A stretch of DNA of 64,000 nt from Sphingomonadaceae bacterium (lineage in GTDB: Bacteria > Pseudomonadota > Alphaproteobacteria > Sphingomonadales > Sphingomonadaceae). Positions 9,867 through 17,364 of this stretch are shown here, one piece after another. The notes beneath the pieces were generated by a model. The model had not been told where the DNA came from. It did not search any database and saw only the letters and a list, made by a program, of their open reading frames with translations. Position 1 is the stretch's first letter; every line of letters starts with the position of its first letter. The position numbers and the translations under genes are program-made. The stretch covers positions 1-64,000 of the forward strand of contig JAPZTW010000002.1 in the NCBI GenBank assembly GCA_027533105.1, given 5' to 3'.

Positions 9867-10418
9867 TCAGCCCCAGGGAGCGATCCGCCGCATCGTGCCA
9901 TCGCGATCGGCAAACTGGTGCTTAAGGGCACCAACAACGTGCAGGACGAACAGCGCCAGCATGGCCGTGGCGGTCACTTCGTGCAGTTCGTGGAACAGGC
10001 CGATCGTGCCCTTGTCCGAGCCGACCGGCAGGGCGGGGAAATCGAACAGGCCGAACATGCTGACCGGCTTGCCCTTGCCGAAGGCGGAATGGAGGCCCCA
10101 GCCCGCCAGCGGCACGGCCAGCATCAGCAGGTAGAACAGCGTATGCGTGACCTTGGCCAGCGCCGCTTCCCAGGCCTTGAGCGATTCCAGCAAGGGCGGT
10201 GGGCGATGGGTGAAGCGCCAGCCGATCCGCACCAGGGTCAGCAGCAGGATCAGGATGCCGTTGGCCTTGTGATAGCCCATCATCACGATCTTCTGATCCC
10301 GCTGGAGATCCTCGGAGATCCAGGCCCCCACGAAATTGCCGATGATCAGGAGGGCAATCAGCCAATGCAGGATGATGGCCCCGCGCGAATAGCGTGCTGC
10401 GCTGTCAGTGTTGCTCAT
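9867..10418 (-). CDS. Cytochrome b561
   Basis: A 183-residue membrane protein starting MSNTDSAARYSRGAIILHWL. Four hydrophobic helices carry the histidines expected to bind two b-type hemes: HW near residue 18, MGYHKANG, FHELHEVTA and VLHVVGALKHQF. The family moves electrons from the quinone pool to periplasmic acceptors, and some members quench superoxide. It reads away from the dioxygenase gene; the two starts are 76 bp apart. The residue pattern HKANGILILLLTLVRIGWRF is typical of the family. Confidence 0.88.
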   Translation of the reverse strand: MSNTDSAARYSRGAIILHWLIALLIIGNFVGAWISEDLQRDQKIVMMGYHKANGILILLLTLVRIGWRFTHRPPPLLESLKAWEAALAKVTHTLFYLLMLAVPLAGWGLHSAFGKGKPVSMFGLFDFPALPVGSDKGTIGLFHELHEVTATAMLALFVLHVVGALKHQFADRDGTMRRIAPWG

Positions 10419-10494
10419 GAGGCGGGAGACTGACTCATCCCCGCCCGCCCCGCAAGCCGGTTTTGACTTGCCCTGTCGCGACGAGGTTATAGGC

Positions 10495-11178
10495 ATGGGA
10501 ATCATGGAATATCCCGATTGCCCAAATCCGGACAAGGCCGCGCTGATCCGGGTCGGCGCGCAGGTCCGGCGCCGACTGGCGGCCGATCCCGCCGTACACA
10601 AGGTGCCGGTCGACAAGGCGGAAATCTGGGCCATGGGCGGATTTGTCTCGCCCGATGAATGCGATCAGCTGATCGAGATGGTCGATCGCACCGCGCGCCC
10701 GTCCAGCGTCCTCGATCACGGCTATGGGTCCGATACCTGGCGCACCTCCTTTTCCGGCGATGTCGAACACGACGATCCCTTTGTCAGGATGATCGAGCGG
10801 CGGATCGACGATCTGCTCGGCCTGCCGCACGAATATGGCGAGACGATGCAGGGCCAGCGCTATACACCGGGCCAGGAATTCAAGGCCCACATGGACTGGT
10901 TCTGGACCAAGGCGCCCTATTGGAAGGGCGAGGCCAAGCGCGGCGGCCAGCGCTCGATCACGGCGATGATCTATCTCAACGACGTTGAAGAAGGCGGCAC
11001 GACCGACTTTCCCAAGATCGGCGTCTCGATCCCGCCCCAGCGCGGGGCCCTGATCGTGTGGAACAATGCCTGCCCCGATGGTTCGCTCAACCAGGATACG
11101 ATCCACGCCGGCACACCGGTGATCAAGGGCACCAAGTACATCATCACCAAGTGGTACCGCACCCGCCGATGGGGCTGA
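10495..11178 (+). CDS. Prolyl 4-hydroxylase-like 2-oxoglutarate/Fe(II) dioxygenase
   Basis: A 227-residue protein with a C-terminal double-stranded beta-helix. The iron triad is His-X-Asp in FKAHMDWF and His in TIHAGTPVIKG, followed by the Lys/Arg that binds 2-oxoglutarate (KGTKYIITKWYRT). It resembles bacterial P4H proteins that hydroxylate proline in a peptide or in elongation factor Tu; the substrate here is unknown. The ATG at 10495 (MGIMEYPDCP) has GAGG 8 nt upstream. It overlaps the next gene by 10 nt. Confidence 0.88.
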   Translation: MGIMEYPDCPNPDKAALIRVGAQVRRRLAADPAVHKVPVDKAEIWAMGGFVSPDECDQLIEMVDRTARPSSVLDHGYGSDTWRTSFSGDVEHDDPFVRMIERRIDDLLGLPHEYGETMQGQRYTPGQEFKAHMDWFWTKAPYWKGEAKRGGQRSITAMIYLNDVEEGGTTDFPKIGVSIPPQRGALIVWNNACPDGSLNQDTIHAGTPVIKGTKYIITKWYRTRRWG

Positions 11179-13025
11179 CCCGCGCGCTGACAACGGCAGC
11201 TGCGCTGGGCGCGGTATGGCTGGGCAGCGCCTGCCCGACGGCGGCGCAGGCCGCGCCGCTGGTCGAAGCGTCGGGCGCCGTTGCCGCCAGCGAGGATGGC
11301 CGGCTGCTCGCCCTGCTCAACGCGGCCGCGCGATCCGAAGCCGCGCTCGATCCGCTGGGCGCCCTGACACGCGGACCGGAAGGCAATCCGGCCCAGCTCG
11401 CCCGCCTGTTCAGCGACGATCTGGTGGCCGAGCGTCGCGCCAGCCTGCGCCGCGACCTGGCCGCGCTGGGGCGGATCGACCGGACAAAACTGAGCCCTGA
11501 ACGTCAGGTTTCCTTCGATGCCTTCAGACTGCGCCTGCGCCATGAACTCGGCTGGCTCGCGCCCGACATGCTGGCGCTCACCCAGGTACGACCGATCACG
11601 CATTTCGGCGGACTGCACCAGGATTTCCCCGCGCTGATGGGCCCCGGCGGGGCGCTGTCCTATGCCAGCGAAGCCGATTACCGGCGCAACCTTGCGCTGG
11701 TGCGGGCCTTTCCCGGCGTGCTCGACCGGGCCACCGCGCGGTTTCGCCAGGGCATGGCGAGCGGCGTGCTGGAAACCCGGCTGACCGTGTTCAACATGAT
11801 CGTCCAGCTGGATGCGATCCTGGCGCAAGGGGTGGCCGGCTCACCCTTTGCCGCCCCGCTCGATGCCCTGCCCGATACGATCCCGCCCGCCCGACAGGCG
11901 CTGATCCGCTCCGCCTGGGAAGCCGCGATCCGTGACGAGGTGAACCCGGCCTATCGGCGGTTGCGAACCTTCCTGGCCGAGGAATACCTGCCGGCGGCGC
12001 GCACCTCGATCGGCCTTGGCGAGATGAAGGGCGGCCCGGCGCTATATCGCCAGCTGATCGCCAGCCACACCACCCTGCCCCTTGATCCGGGGGCGATCCA
12101 CGCCCTTGGCCTCGCCGAGGTGGCCCGGATCGAGCAGGAGATGGTGGCGGTCAAGGACCAGCTGGGGTTCAAGGGCAGCCTGCCGGCCTTCTTCGACCAC
12201 ATCCGCAGCGATCCGCGCTTTCATCCCCGCACGGCCGCGGAACTGGCCGATGGCTATGCGCGGGTCGCCGCGCAGGTCGAGGCGCAACTGCCCCGGTTCT
12301 TTGCGCGCCAGCCGCGCGCCCGGCTGACCATCGCGCCCTATCCCGAATACCGCGCGCGGTTCGAAGCGGGCGGTTCCTATGTCCAGGGTTCGGTCGACGG
12401 CACCCGGCCAGGGGTGTTCTATTTCAACACCTTCGACCTGCCCAACCGCTTCACTTCGGGCGTGACCACGCTCTACCTGCACGAAGGCGTGCCGGGGCAT
12501 CACTTCCAGACGAGCCTGGCCCAGGAGGATGAGAGCCTGCCCGATTTCCAGCGCTTCGGCACCAATGCCGCCTTTGTCGAAGGCTGGGCGCTCTATGCCG
12601 AGACGCTGGGCTTCGAGATGGGGCTTTACAGCGATCCGTTGCAGCACTGGGGCACGCTCGATGACGAGATGCTGCGCGCGATGCGGCTGGTCGTCGATAC
12701 CGGGATCCACGCGCAAGGCTGGAGCCGCGATCAGGCGATCGCCTATATGCTGGCCAATTCAGGCATGGGCCGCAGCGATGCCGAGGCGGAAGTGGATCGC
12801 TATATCGCCAACCCGGCCCAGGCGCTGAGCTACAAGATCGGCGCGCTGACGATCCAGCGCCTGCGCCGCGAGGCCGAAGCGGCCCTCGGCCCGAAGTTTG
12901 ATCTGAAGGCGTTCCACGAACAGGTGCTGGGCAGCGGGGTGCTGCCGCTGCCGGTTCTGGAGGACAAGGTGCGGCGCTGGATTGCCAGCAGGCGCGAAGC
13001 CTGCTGTAACACCACAATAAATTAA
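11169..13025 (+). CDS. DUF885 family metallopeptidase-like protein
   Basis: A 618-residue exported protein with signal peptide MGLTRALTTAAALGAVWLGS ... AAQAAP. DUF885 proteins have a mostly helical metallopeptidase-like fold; the putative zinc-binding segment is YLHEGVPGHHFQ around residue 437, with a downstream Glu in AFVEGWALYAE. Substrate is unknown, though related proteins have been described as peptidases. Its start overlaps the end of the dioxygenase gene, so the two are translationally coupled, and a DUF350 gene follows 15 nt later. Confidence 0.8.
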   Translation: MGLTRALTTAAALGAVWLGSACPTAAQAAPLVEASGAVAASEDGRLLALLNAAARSEAALDPLGALTRGPEGNPAQLARLFSDDLVAERRASLRRDLAALGRIDRTKLSPERQVSFDAFRLRLRHELGWLAPDMLALTQVRPITHFGGLHQDFPALMGPGGALSYASEADYRRNLALVRAFPGVLDRATARFRQGMASGVLETRLTVFNMIVQLDAILAQGVAGSPFAAPLDALPDTIPPARQALIRSAWEAAIRDEVNPAYRRLRTFLAEEYLPAARTSIGLGEMKGGPALYRQLIASHTTLPLDPGAIHALGLAEVARIEQEMVAVKDQLGFKGSLPAFFDHIRSDPRFHPRTAAELADGYARVAAQVEAQLPRFFARQPRARLTIAPYPEYRARFEAGGSYVQGSVDGTRPGVFYFNTFDLPNRFTSGVTTLYLHEGVPGHHFQTSLAQEDESLPDFQRFGTNAAFVEGWALYAETLGFEMGLYSDPLQHWGTLDDEMLRAMRLVVDTGIHAQGWSRDQAIAYMLANSGMGRSDAEAEVDRYIANPAQALSYKIGALTIQRLRREAEAALGPKFDLKAFHEQVLGSGVLPLPVLEDKVRRWIASRREACCNTTIN

Positions 13026-13040
13026 GGGGAGACCGCTTCG

Positions 13041-13448
13041 ATGTTCAGCTATTTCATGGCCGCCCTGCCGCACTTCCTGGCCTATTTCGGTTCGGCCGTG
13101 GCGCTCGCGGTGGTATTCCTGTTCGTCTATTCGTTCTGCACCCCGCACCGCGAATTTGCCCTGATCCGCGAAGGCAACGCCGCCGCCGCAACGCAATTGA
13201 CCGGCACCTTCCTGGGCTTTGCCATTCCGATGGCCGTGGTGATCGGCAATTCGGTCAGCATTCCCGACATGCTGCTGTGGGGCGCGGTGGCTGCGCTGGT
13301 GCAGCTGCTGGTCTTCGTGATCATCGCCCGCTTCCTGTTCAAGGCGGTGTCGGACAAGATCACCGAAGGCTGCGTGGCCTCGGGCCAGTTCGTTGGCGGG
13401 ATCGGCATGGGGATCGGCATCCTCCAGGCCGCCTGCATGGTTCCCTGA
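13041..13448 (+). CDS. DUF350 (YjfL-like) membrane protein
   Basis: A 135-residue protein with four transmembrane helices in two repeats, each of the DUF350 type (LAYFGSAVALAVVFLFVYSF and GAVAALVQLLVFVIIARFLF). E. coli YjfL is the family model; its function is unknown, possibly a channel or an assembly factor. A good ribosome site (GGGGAGA) precedes ATG 13041. Its neighbours downstream are a YjfM-like protein, an ATP-grasp ligase and a K+ channel, the same association seen around yjfL in enterobacteria. Confidence 0.85.
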   Translation: MFSYFMAALPHFLAYFGSAVALAVVFLFVYSFCTPHREFALIREGNAAAATQLTGTFLGFAIPMAVVIGNSVSIPDMLLWGAVAALVQLLVFVIIARFLFKAVSDKITEGCVASGQFVGGIGMGIGILQAACMVP

Positions 13449-13470
13449 TCGGGCGCGAAGGGAACGCACG

Positions 13471-13884
13471 ATGAAAAAGCAGCTATTCCTGACCACGGCC
13501 ATGGCCGCCACGCTGACAACGCTGTCTGGCTGCTCGTCGCCGCCCGATGATGACTGGGGCAGCGATGTGATGGCCGATCGCGATACGGCGGTCTGTGTCG
13601 ACCAGAACGGCTACCGGGTCGATGACGATTTCTGCGATGGCGATGTCGCTTACCGCGTCCACGGTGGGGGCCATTCGTGGTTCTATGTCAACCGTGGCAG
13701 CCGGGTCCCCTATTATGGGGATTCGGTCCGCGATCCGCGACTGGGCCTGAAGGGTTCCTACTTCAAGACCAACGGGGTGAGCTATGCCCGCGCGCCGACC
13801 GCCGCGAACATGGCGCGCTCGGCCGCCGTCTCACGCGGCGGCTGGGGGTCGAGCGGGCGCTCGTTCGGCGGCGGCCGGTCCTAG
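13471..13884 (+). CDS. YjfM/YgiB-like secreted protein
   Basis: A 137-residue protein starting MKKQLFLTTAMAATLTTLSG followed by Cys, a lipoprotein-type signal (lipobox LSGC). The mature part has four Cys-containing or acidic turns (VCVDQNG, DDDFCDGD), a YRVHGGGHSWFYVNRG region and a Ser/Gly-rich tail (WGSSGRSFGGGRS). Gene position between DUF350 and the GspS-like ligase and overall look match YjfM/YgiB (DUF1190) proteins. A GGGAACG site precedes ATG 13471. Function unknown; it may be the peptide or protein substrate presented to the ligase. Confidence 0.6.
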   Translation: MKKQLFLTTAMAATLTTLSGCSSPPDDDWGSDVMADRDTAVCVDQNGYRVDDDFCDGDVAYRVHGGGHSWFYVNRGSRVPYYGDSVRDPRLGLKGSYFKTNGVSYARAPTAANMARSAAVSRGGWGSSGRSFGGGRS

Positions 13885-13887
13885 GCG

Positions 13888-15033
13888 GTGCAGCGCCGCT
13901 CGCTGACACCGCGCGCCAACTGGCAGGCGGCGGTCGAGGAATATGGGCTGATCTGGCACAGCGATGCCGATGGTCCCTATTGGGACGAGAGCGGCTGCTA
14001 CGTCTTCTCGCTGGCCGAGATCGAAACGATCGAGGAAGCCACCGAAGAGGTTCACCGGCTCTACCGCACCGCGGGTGAGCGGATCGTCGGCGATGACCAC
14101 CTGCTCTCGCTCTGCGGCATTCCGACCAGCTATCACGAGGCGGTGCGCAGCGCCTGGCAGCGTCAGGTGCCCGCGCTCGACTATGGCCGGTTCGACTTTG
14201 CCTGGGATGGCAGCGGCGCGCCCAAGCTGCTGGAGTTCAACTGCGATACGCCCACCGCGATGCTCGAGACGGCAATCGTCCAGTGGTACTGGAAGGAAGA
14301 GGTCTTCCCCCAAGCCGACCAGCTCAACAGCCTGCACGAACAGCTGATTGCCCGCTGGCAGGCGATCGCCCCAACCCTGCCCGGCGGGCGGGTGTGGTTC
14401 ACTCATTTCGGCGACGACGCGCACGAAGACACCATCACCACCACCTACATGCGCGACCTCGCCGGCCAGGCCGGGCTGGAAACCCGCGCCGTGCTGATCG
14501 ACCAGATCGGGATCGATGCCGCAGGCCGGATCGTCGATCAGGACGATTACCTGATCTCCGCCCTGTTCAAGCTCTATCCGTGGGAATGGCTGGCCGCGGA
14601 GGACTTTGGCGAGAAGATCCTGCCGCGAATGGCCGAGACGATCTGGCTGGAGCCGGTCTGGAAGATGCTGTGGAGCAACAAGGCCGTGCTGACCGTCCTG
14701 TGGGACCTGTTCCCCGGCCACCCCAACCTGCTCCCGGCCAGTTTCGATCCAGCCAAGATGGCGGGCGACTATGTCACCAAGCCGGTGCTGGCCCGCGAAG
14801 GCGCGAACATCGAGGTCGTGTCCAGCGGCAAGGTGATTGCCCGCAGCGAAGGTGGCTACAGCCGCAACCGGCTGGTCTATCAGCAACGCTATCCGCTGCG
14901 CGATTTCGGGCGCGGCTACCCGGTGCTGGGCAGCTGGACCGTGGCCGGGAGCGCCGCGGGCCTGGGCATCCGCGAGGACGGCCTGATCACCGGCAACCGC
15001 GCCCGCTTCATTCCCCACATCATCGAGGACTGA
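13888..15033 (+). CDS. Glutathionylspermidine synthase-like ATP-grasp ligase (YjfC/YgiC type)
   Basis: A 381-residue protein lacking the amidase half of true glutathionylspermidine synthetase/amidase. ATP-grasp landmarks are KLLEFNCDTPTAML near residue 115, KPVLAREGANIEVVS near 295 and GIREDGLITGNRARFIPHII at the C-terminus. The family forms amide bonds between a carboxylate and an amine using ATP; the substrates of the YjfC/YgiC branch are unknown. GTG at 13888, 3 nt after the previous stop, is the best start because MQRRSLTPRANWQ fits the family N-terminus. The next gene starts 5 nt downstream. Confidence 0.85.
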   Translation: MQRRSLTPRANWQAAVEEYGLIWHSDADGPYWDESGCYVFSLAEIETIEEATEEVHRLYRTAGERIVGDDHLLSLCGIPTSYHEAVRSAWQRQVPALDYGRFDFAWDGSGAPKLLEFNCDTPTAMLETAIVQWYWKEEVFPQADQLNSLHEQLIARWQAIAPTLPGGRVWFTHFGDDAHEDTITTTYMRDLAGQAGLETRAVLIDQIGIDAAGRIVDQDDYLISALFKLYPWEWLAAEDFGEKILPRMAETIWLEPVWKMLWSNKAVLTVLWDLFPGHPNLLPASFDPAKMAGDYVTKPVLAREGANIEVVSSGKVIARSEGGYSRNRLVYQQRYPLRDFGRGYPVLGSWTVAGSAAGLGIREDGLITGNRARFIPHIIED

Positions 15034-15038
15034 CCGCC

Positions 15039-15413
15039 ATGACCCGTCTTCAGGCCGCCACCGATACCTTCCGCGAACTGGCGCTGATCTACACCGCGCT
15101 GCTCCTGGTCAGCGCCGGGCTGCTGATGCACTTCGAAAGCCTCGACTTCGGCACGGCGCTGTACTGGGCCGCAACCACCGCCACCTCCACCGGCTATGGC
15201 GATATCAGCCCGAAATCGCCCGAAGGTCGGCTGGTCGCGGTCACGCTGATGCACCTGTCGATCTTCGTGGTTGCCCCGCTGATCGTGGTCCGGCTGGTCG
15301 ATCGCCTGAACATGGACCGCGACGCCTTCACCCATGAAGAACAGGTCCACATCCTCGAAGGCATCGCCCGGATCGAGGCGCGACTCGACGCGATCGAAAG
15401 CAAGATCCGCTAG
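15039..15413 (+). CDS. Two-TM potassium channel
   Basis: A 124-residue protein with helix-pore-helix architecture. The first membrane helix is around residues 15-30 (LIYTALLLVSAGLLMHF), the pore loop carries the K+ selectivity filter in TSTGYGDISP, and a second helix is VTLMHLSIFVVAPLIVVRLV. The C-terminus (EQVHILEGIARIEARLDAIE) is a predicted coiled coil able to tetramerise the channel. It lacks a full RCK domain. It is the last gene of the DUF350/YjfM/ATP-grasp unit. Confidence 0.85.
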   Translation: MTRLQAATDTFRELALIYTALLLVSAGLLMHFESLDFGTALYWAATTATSTGYGDISPKSPEGRLVAVTLMHLSIFVVAPLIVVRLVDRLNMDRDAFTHEEQVHILEGIARIEARLDAIESKIR

Positions 15414-15430
15414 CTGCCTTGCGGATCTTG
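15401..15430 (+). terminator. Hairpin over the K+ channel stop codon
   Basis: CAAGATCCGC (15401-15410) and GCGGATCTTG (15421-15430) form a perfect 10-bp stem with a 10-nt loop that contains the TAG stop. There is no U-tract, so it could be a Rho-assisted terminator or an mRNA-stabilising structure. Confidence 0.5.
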
Positions 15431-15671
15431 CCGGGGAATAGCCCGCGCAGTTCCGCACTATTGACGGGACGAGCCGTGTTAATAGCAATCAAAGACGGAT
15501 TTTAAGTAAGTAGTAATAACTAATTTCCTGACCTAAAGTCTATATGGATGACATAGGTCCATGAGCGCATCGTCCAGGCGTTGATTAAGCAAAATTGGGG
15601 GCGCTTTTAGTTCGACTGGAGTCGAGCATTCTCCATGCTTAAATCAGCTGAATAAAATAATGGAGGATGTC
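15431..15671 (+). promoter_or_regulatory. AT-rich leader region of the rhodopsin gene
   Basis: About 240 bp without a gene, clearly richer in A+T than its surroundings (for example 15480-15545 and 15640-15662). It should contain the promoter of the rhodopsin operon. No confident -35/-10 pair or known operator could be assigned. GGAGG at 15662-15666 is the ribosome site. Confidence 0.5.
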
Positions 15672-16424
15672 ATGGAAACGGTCTCCCTTTTCCAATACTC
15701 GTTGGTATATAACGCTTTCTCGTTCACATTTGCGACTATGGCCGCGGCAACACTGTTTTTGTGGCTCAGCCGGTCGCAAGTCTCTGCAAACTACAAGACC
15801 GCTGTCACCATTTCCGGTCTGGTCTGCGCGATCGCCGCCTATCACTATTGGCGCATCTTCGAGAGCTGGGAAGCAGCCTACATCGTCAAGGACGGCGTAG
15901 TCGCGGTCAGCGGTTATGCATTCAACGATGCCTATCGCTATGTCGACTGGCTGCTGACGGTGCCGCTCCTGCTCATCGAACTGGTTCTGGTAATGCGCCT
16001 GAGCCGCGAAGAAACGGTCAGTAAGTCGGTCAAGCTTGGTTCGGCCGCCGCACTGATGATCGTGCTCGGTTACCCCGGCGAAATCGCCACCGACATTCCG
16101 ACCCGCGCCCTCTGGGGCACGCTGTCGGCGATCCCGTTCCTGTACATCGTCTGGGAACTGTTCAGCGGCCTTGGCGCTTCGATCGAGCGGCAGCCTGAAA
16201 GCGTCCGCGAACTGGTCAAGAAGGCCCGCCTGCTGACCTTTGCGTCGTGGGGCTTCTATCCCATCGTCTACATGGCGCCCTATGCCAACATTTCGGGCGC
16301 GAGCGCGGAAACCGCGATCCAGATCGGCTACACGATTGCCGACCTGGTGGCGAAGGCCGTGGTTGGCGTCCTGGTCTGGCTGATCGCGGTTCGCAAGACC
16401 GAGGCGGAAGCCGCAAAGGCCTGA
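15672..16424 (+). CDS. Xanthorhodopsin-like light-driven proton pump
   Basis: A 250-residue seven-helix microbial rhodopsin. Helix C is RYVDWLLTVPLLLIE: Asp92 (proton acceptor), Thr96 and Glu103 (donor) give the DTE pattern of outward H+ pumps, with Leu100 at the tuning site (green-absorbing type). Helix B has His58 in YHYWRIF, the usual partner of the acceptor Asp. Helix G carries the retinal Lys228 with Asp224 (TIADLVAKA). Gly149 in RALWGTLS replaces the bulky residue that blocks carotenoid binding in other rhodopsins, as in xanthorhodopsin and Gloeobacter rhodopsin. ATG 15672 has GGAGG 5 nt upstream. The retinal-producing blh gene follows. Confidence 0.95.
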   Translation: METVSLFQYSLVYNAFSFTFATMAAATLFLWLSRSQVSANYKTAVTISGLVCAIAAYHYWRIFESWEAAYIVKDGVVAVSGYAFNDAYRYVDWLLTVPLLLIELVLVMRLSREETVSKSVKLGSAAALMIVLGYPGEIATDIPTRALWGTLSAIPFLYIVWELFSGLGASIERQPESVRELVKKARLLTFASWGFYPIVYMAPYANISGASAETAIQIGYTIADLVAKAVVGVLVWLIAVRKTEAEAAKA

Positions 16425-16440
16425 CGGGGCATTCGCGGCA

Positions 16441-17364
16441 ATGGCGGCCAGCGCCAGCATTGCTGACGGTACGGTGCGTGGCACCGGCGCGCTCGGATCG
16501 AGCGTGTCGGTGCCACGACTGTTTTGGCCCGCTGCGCTGGTCTGGGCCTGGATTGGATTATCCGGGTCACAATCGAATTCCGACCTCGTCACCATCGGTG
16601 CGCTGCTGGTCATGCTGTTGGGCGGCTTGCCGCACGGTGCCTACGACCTCGCAATCGGCAACCGGATGCTTGCGCTTGATCCGCGAAGGGCGTTCATCCT
16701 GCTGCTAGCCTACATCGGTGTTGCGCTGGCCATGGCCGGGCTGTGGACATTCGCACCCGTTGCTGCCCTTGTCGTGTTCCTGCTCAGCGCCGCGCTGCAT
16801 TTCGGCGAAGACTGGGCAATGCTGAATACCGGTCTGCTCCGGGCAACAGGCGGCGCCTCGGTGATTGCCATTCCGGCGATCTTTCATCGCGACGAAGTAA
16901 GCCAGCTGTTCATGCTGATGTGCGGCCCGCAGGGTGAGCATGTGGCCCGCGTCGCAGTTGCCAGTGGACCAGTGGCGATACTGGTCATGCTCACTGCGCT
17001 CGCCCGCGCCTATATGGAGGGCAACCGCCAGTGGGCTTTGGCGCAGGCGACCGCCTTCGTCGGCCTGGCTGTGCTGCCGCCACAACTGGGCTTCACCCTG
17101 TTCTTCGTGTTTCTGCACTCCCCCCTGCACATGCGGGAAGTTCGGCGTGCTCTGCCCGACTGGTCAACGGCCAGGCTGGCGAGTTACGGCCTCGCCATCT
17201 GCGCCGCCGCCGTGCTGGGAGGCGCCGTGCTGGTCGATAACCTTCTTTCGGAACAGCCGGACTGGGCATTGGCGAGCGGCTTCCAGGTTCTCTCGATCCT
17301 GGCAGCCCCGCACCTTGTGCTCCACTGGATCATCGACAGGACTAGGACAGCGCCTCGGCAATGA
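16441..17364 (+). CDS. blh: Brp/Blh beta-carotene 15,15'-dioxygenase
   Basis: A 307-residue polytopic membrane enzyme that cleaves beta-carotene into two retinals. The conserved iron-ligand region is visible: GGLPHGAYD, SAALHFGEDW, FLHSPLHMREV and LAAPHLVLHW. It starts 17 nt after the rhodopsin stop and is almost certainly co-transcribed, supplying the chromophore. No carotenoid biosynthesis genes occur in this window, so beta-carotene must be made from another locus. Its last 23 bp overlap the 3' end of the convergent lysK gene. Confidence 0.92.
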   Translation: MAASASIADGTVRGTGALGSSVSVPRLFWPAALVWAWIGLSGSQSNSDLVTIGALLVMLLGGLPHGAYDLAIGNRMLALDPRRAFILLLAYIGVALAMAGLWTFAPVAALVVFLLSAALHFGEDWAMLNTGLLRATGGASVIAIPAIFHRDEVSQLFMLMCGPQGEHVARVAVASGPVAILVMLTALARAYMEGNRQWALAQATAFVGLAVLPPQLGFTLFFVFLHSPLHMREVRRALPDWSTARLASYGLAICAAAVLGGAVLVDNLLSEQPDWALASGFQVLSILAAPHLVLHWIIDRTRTAPRQ

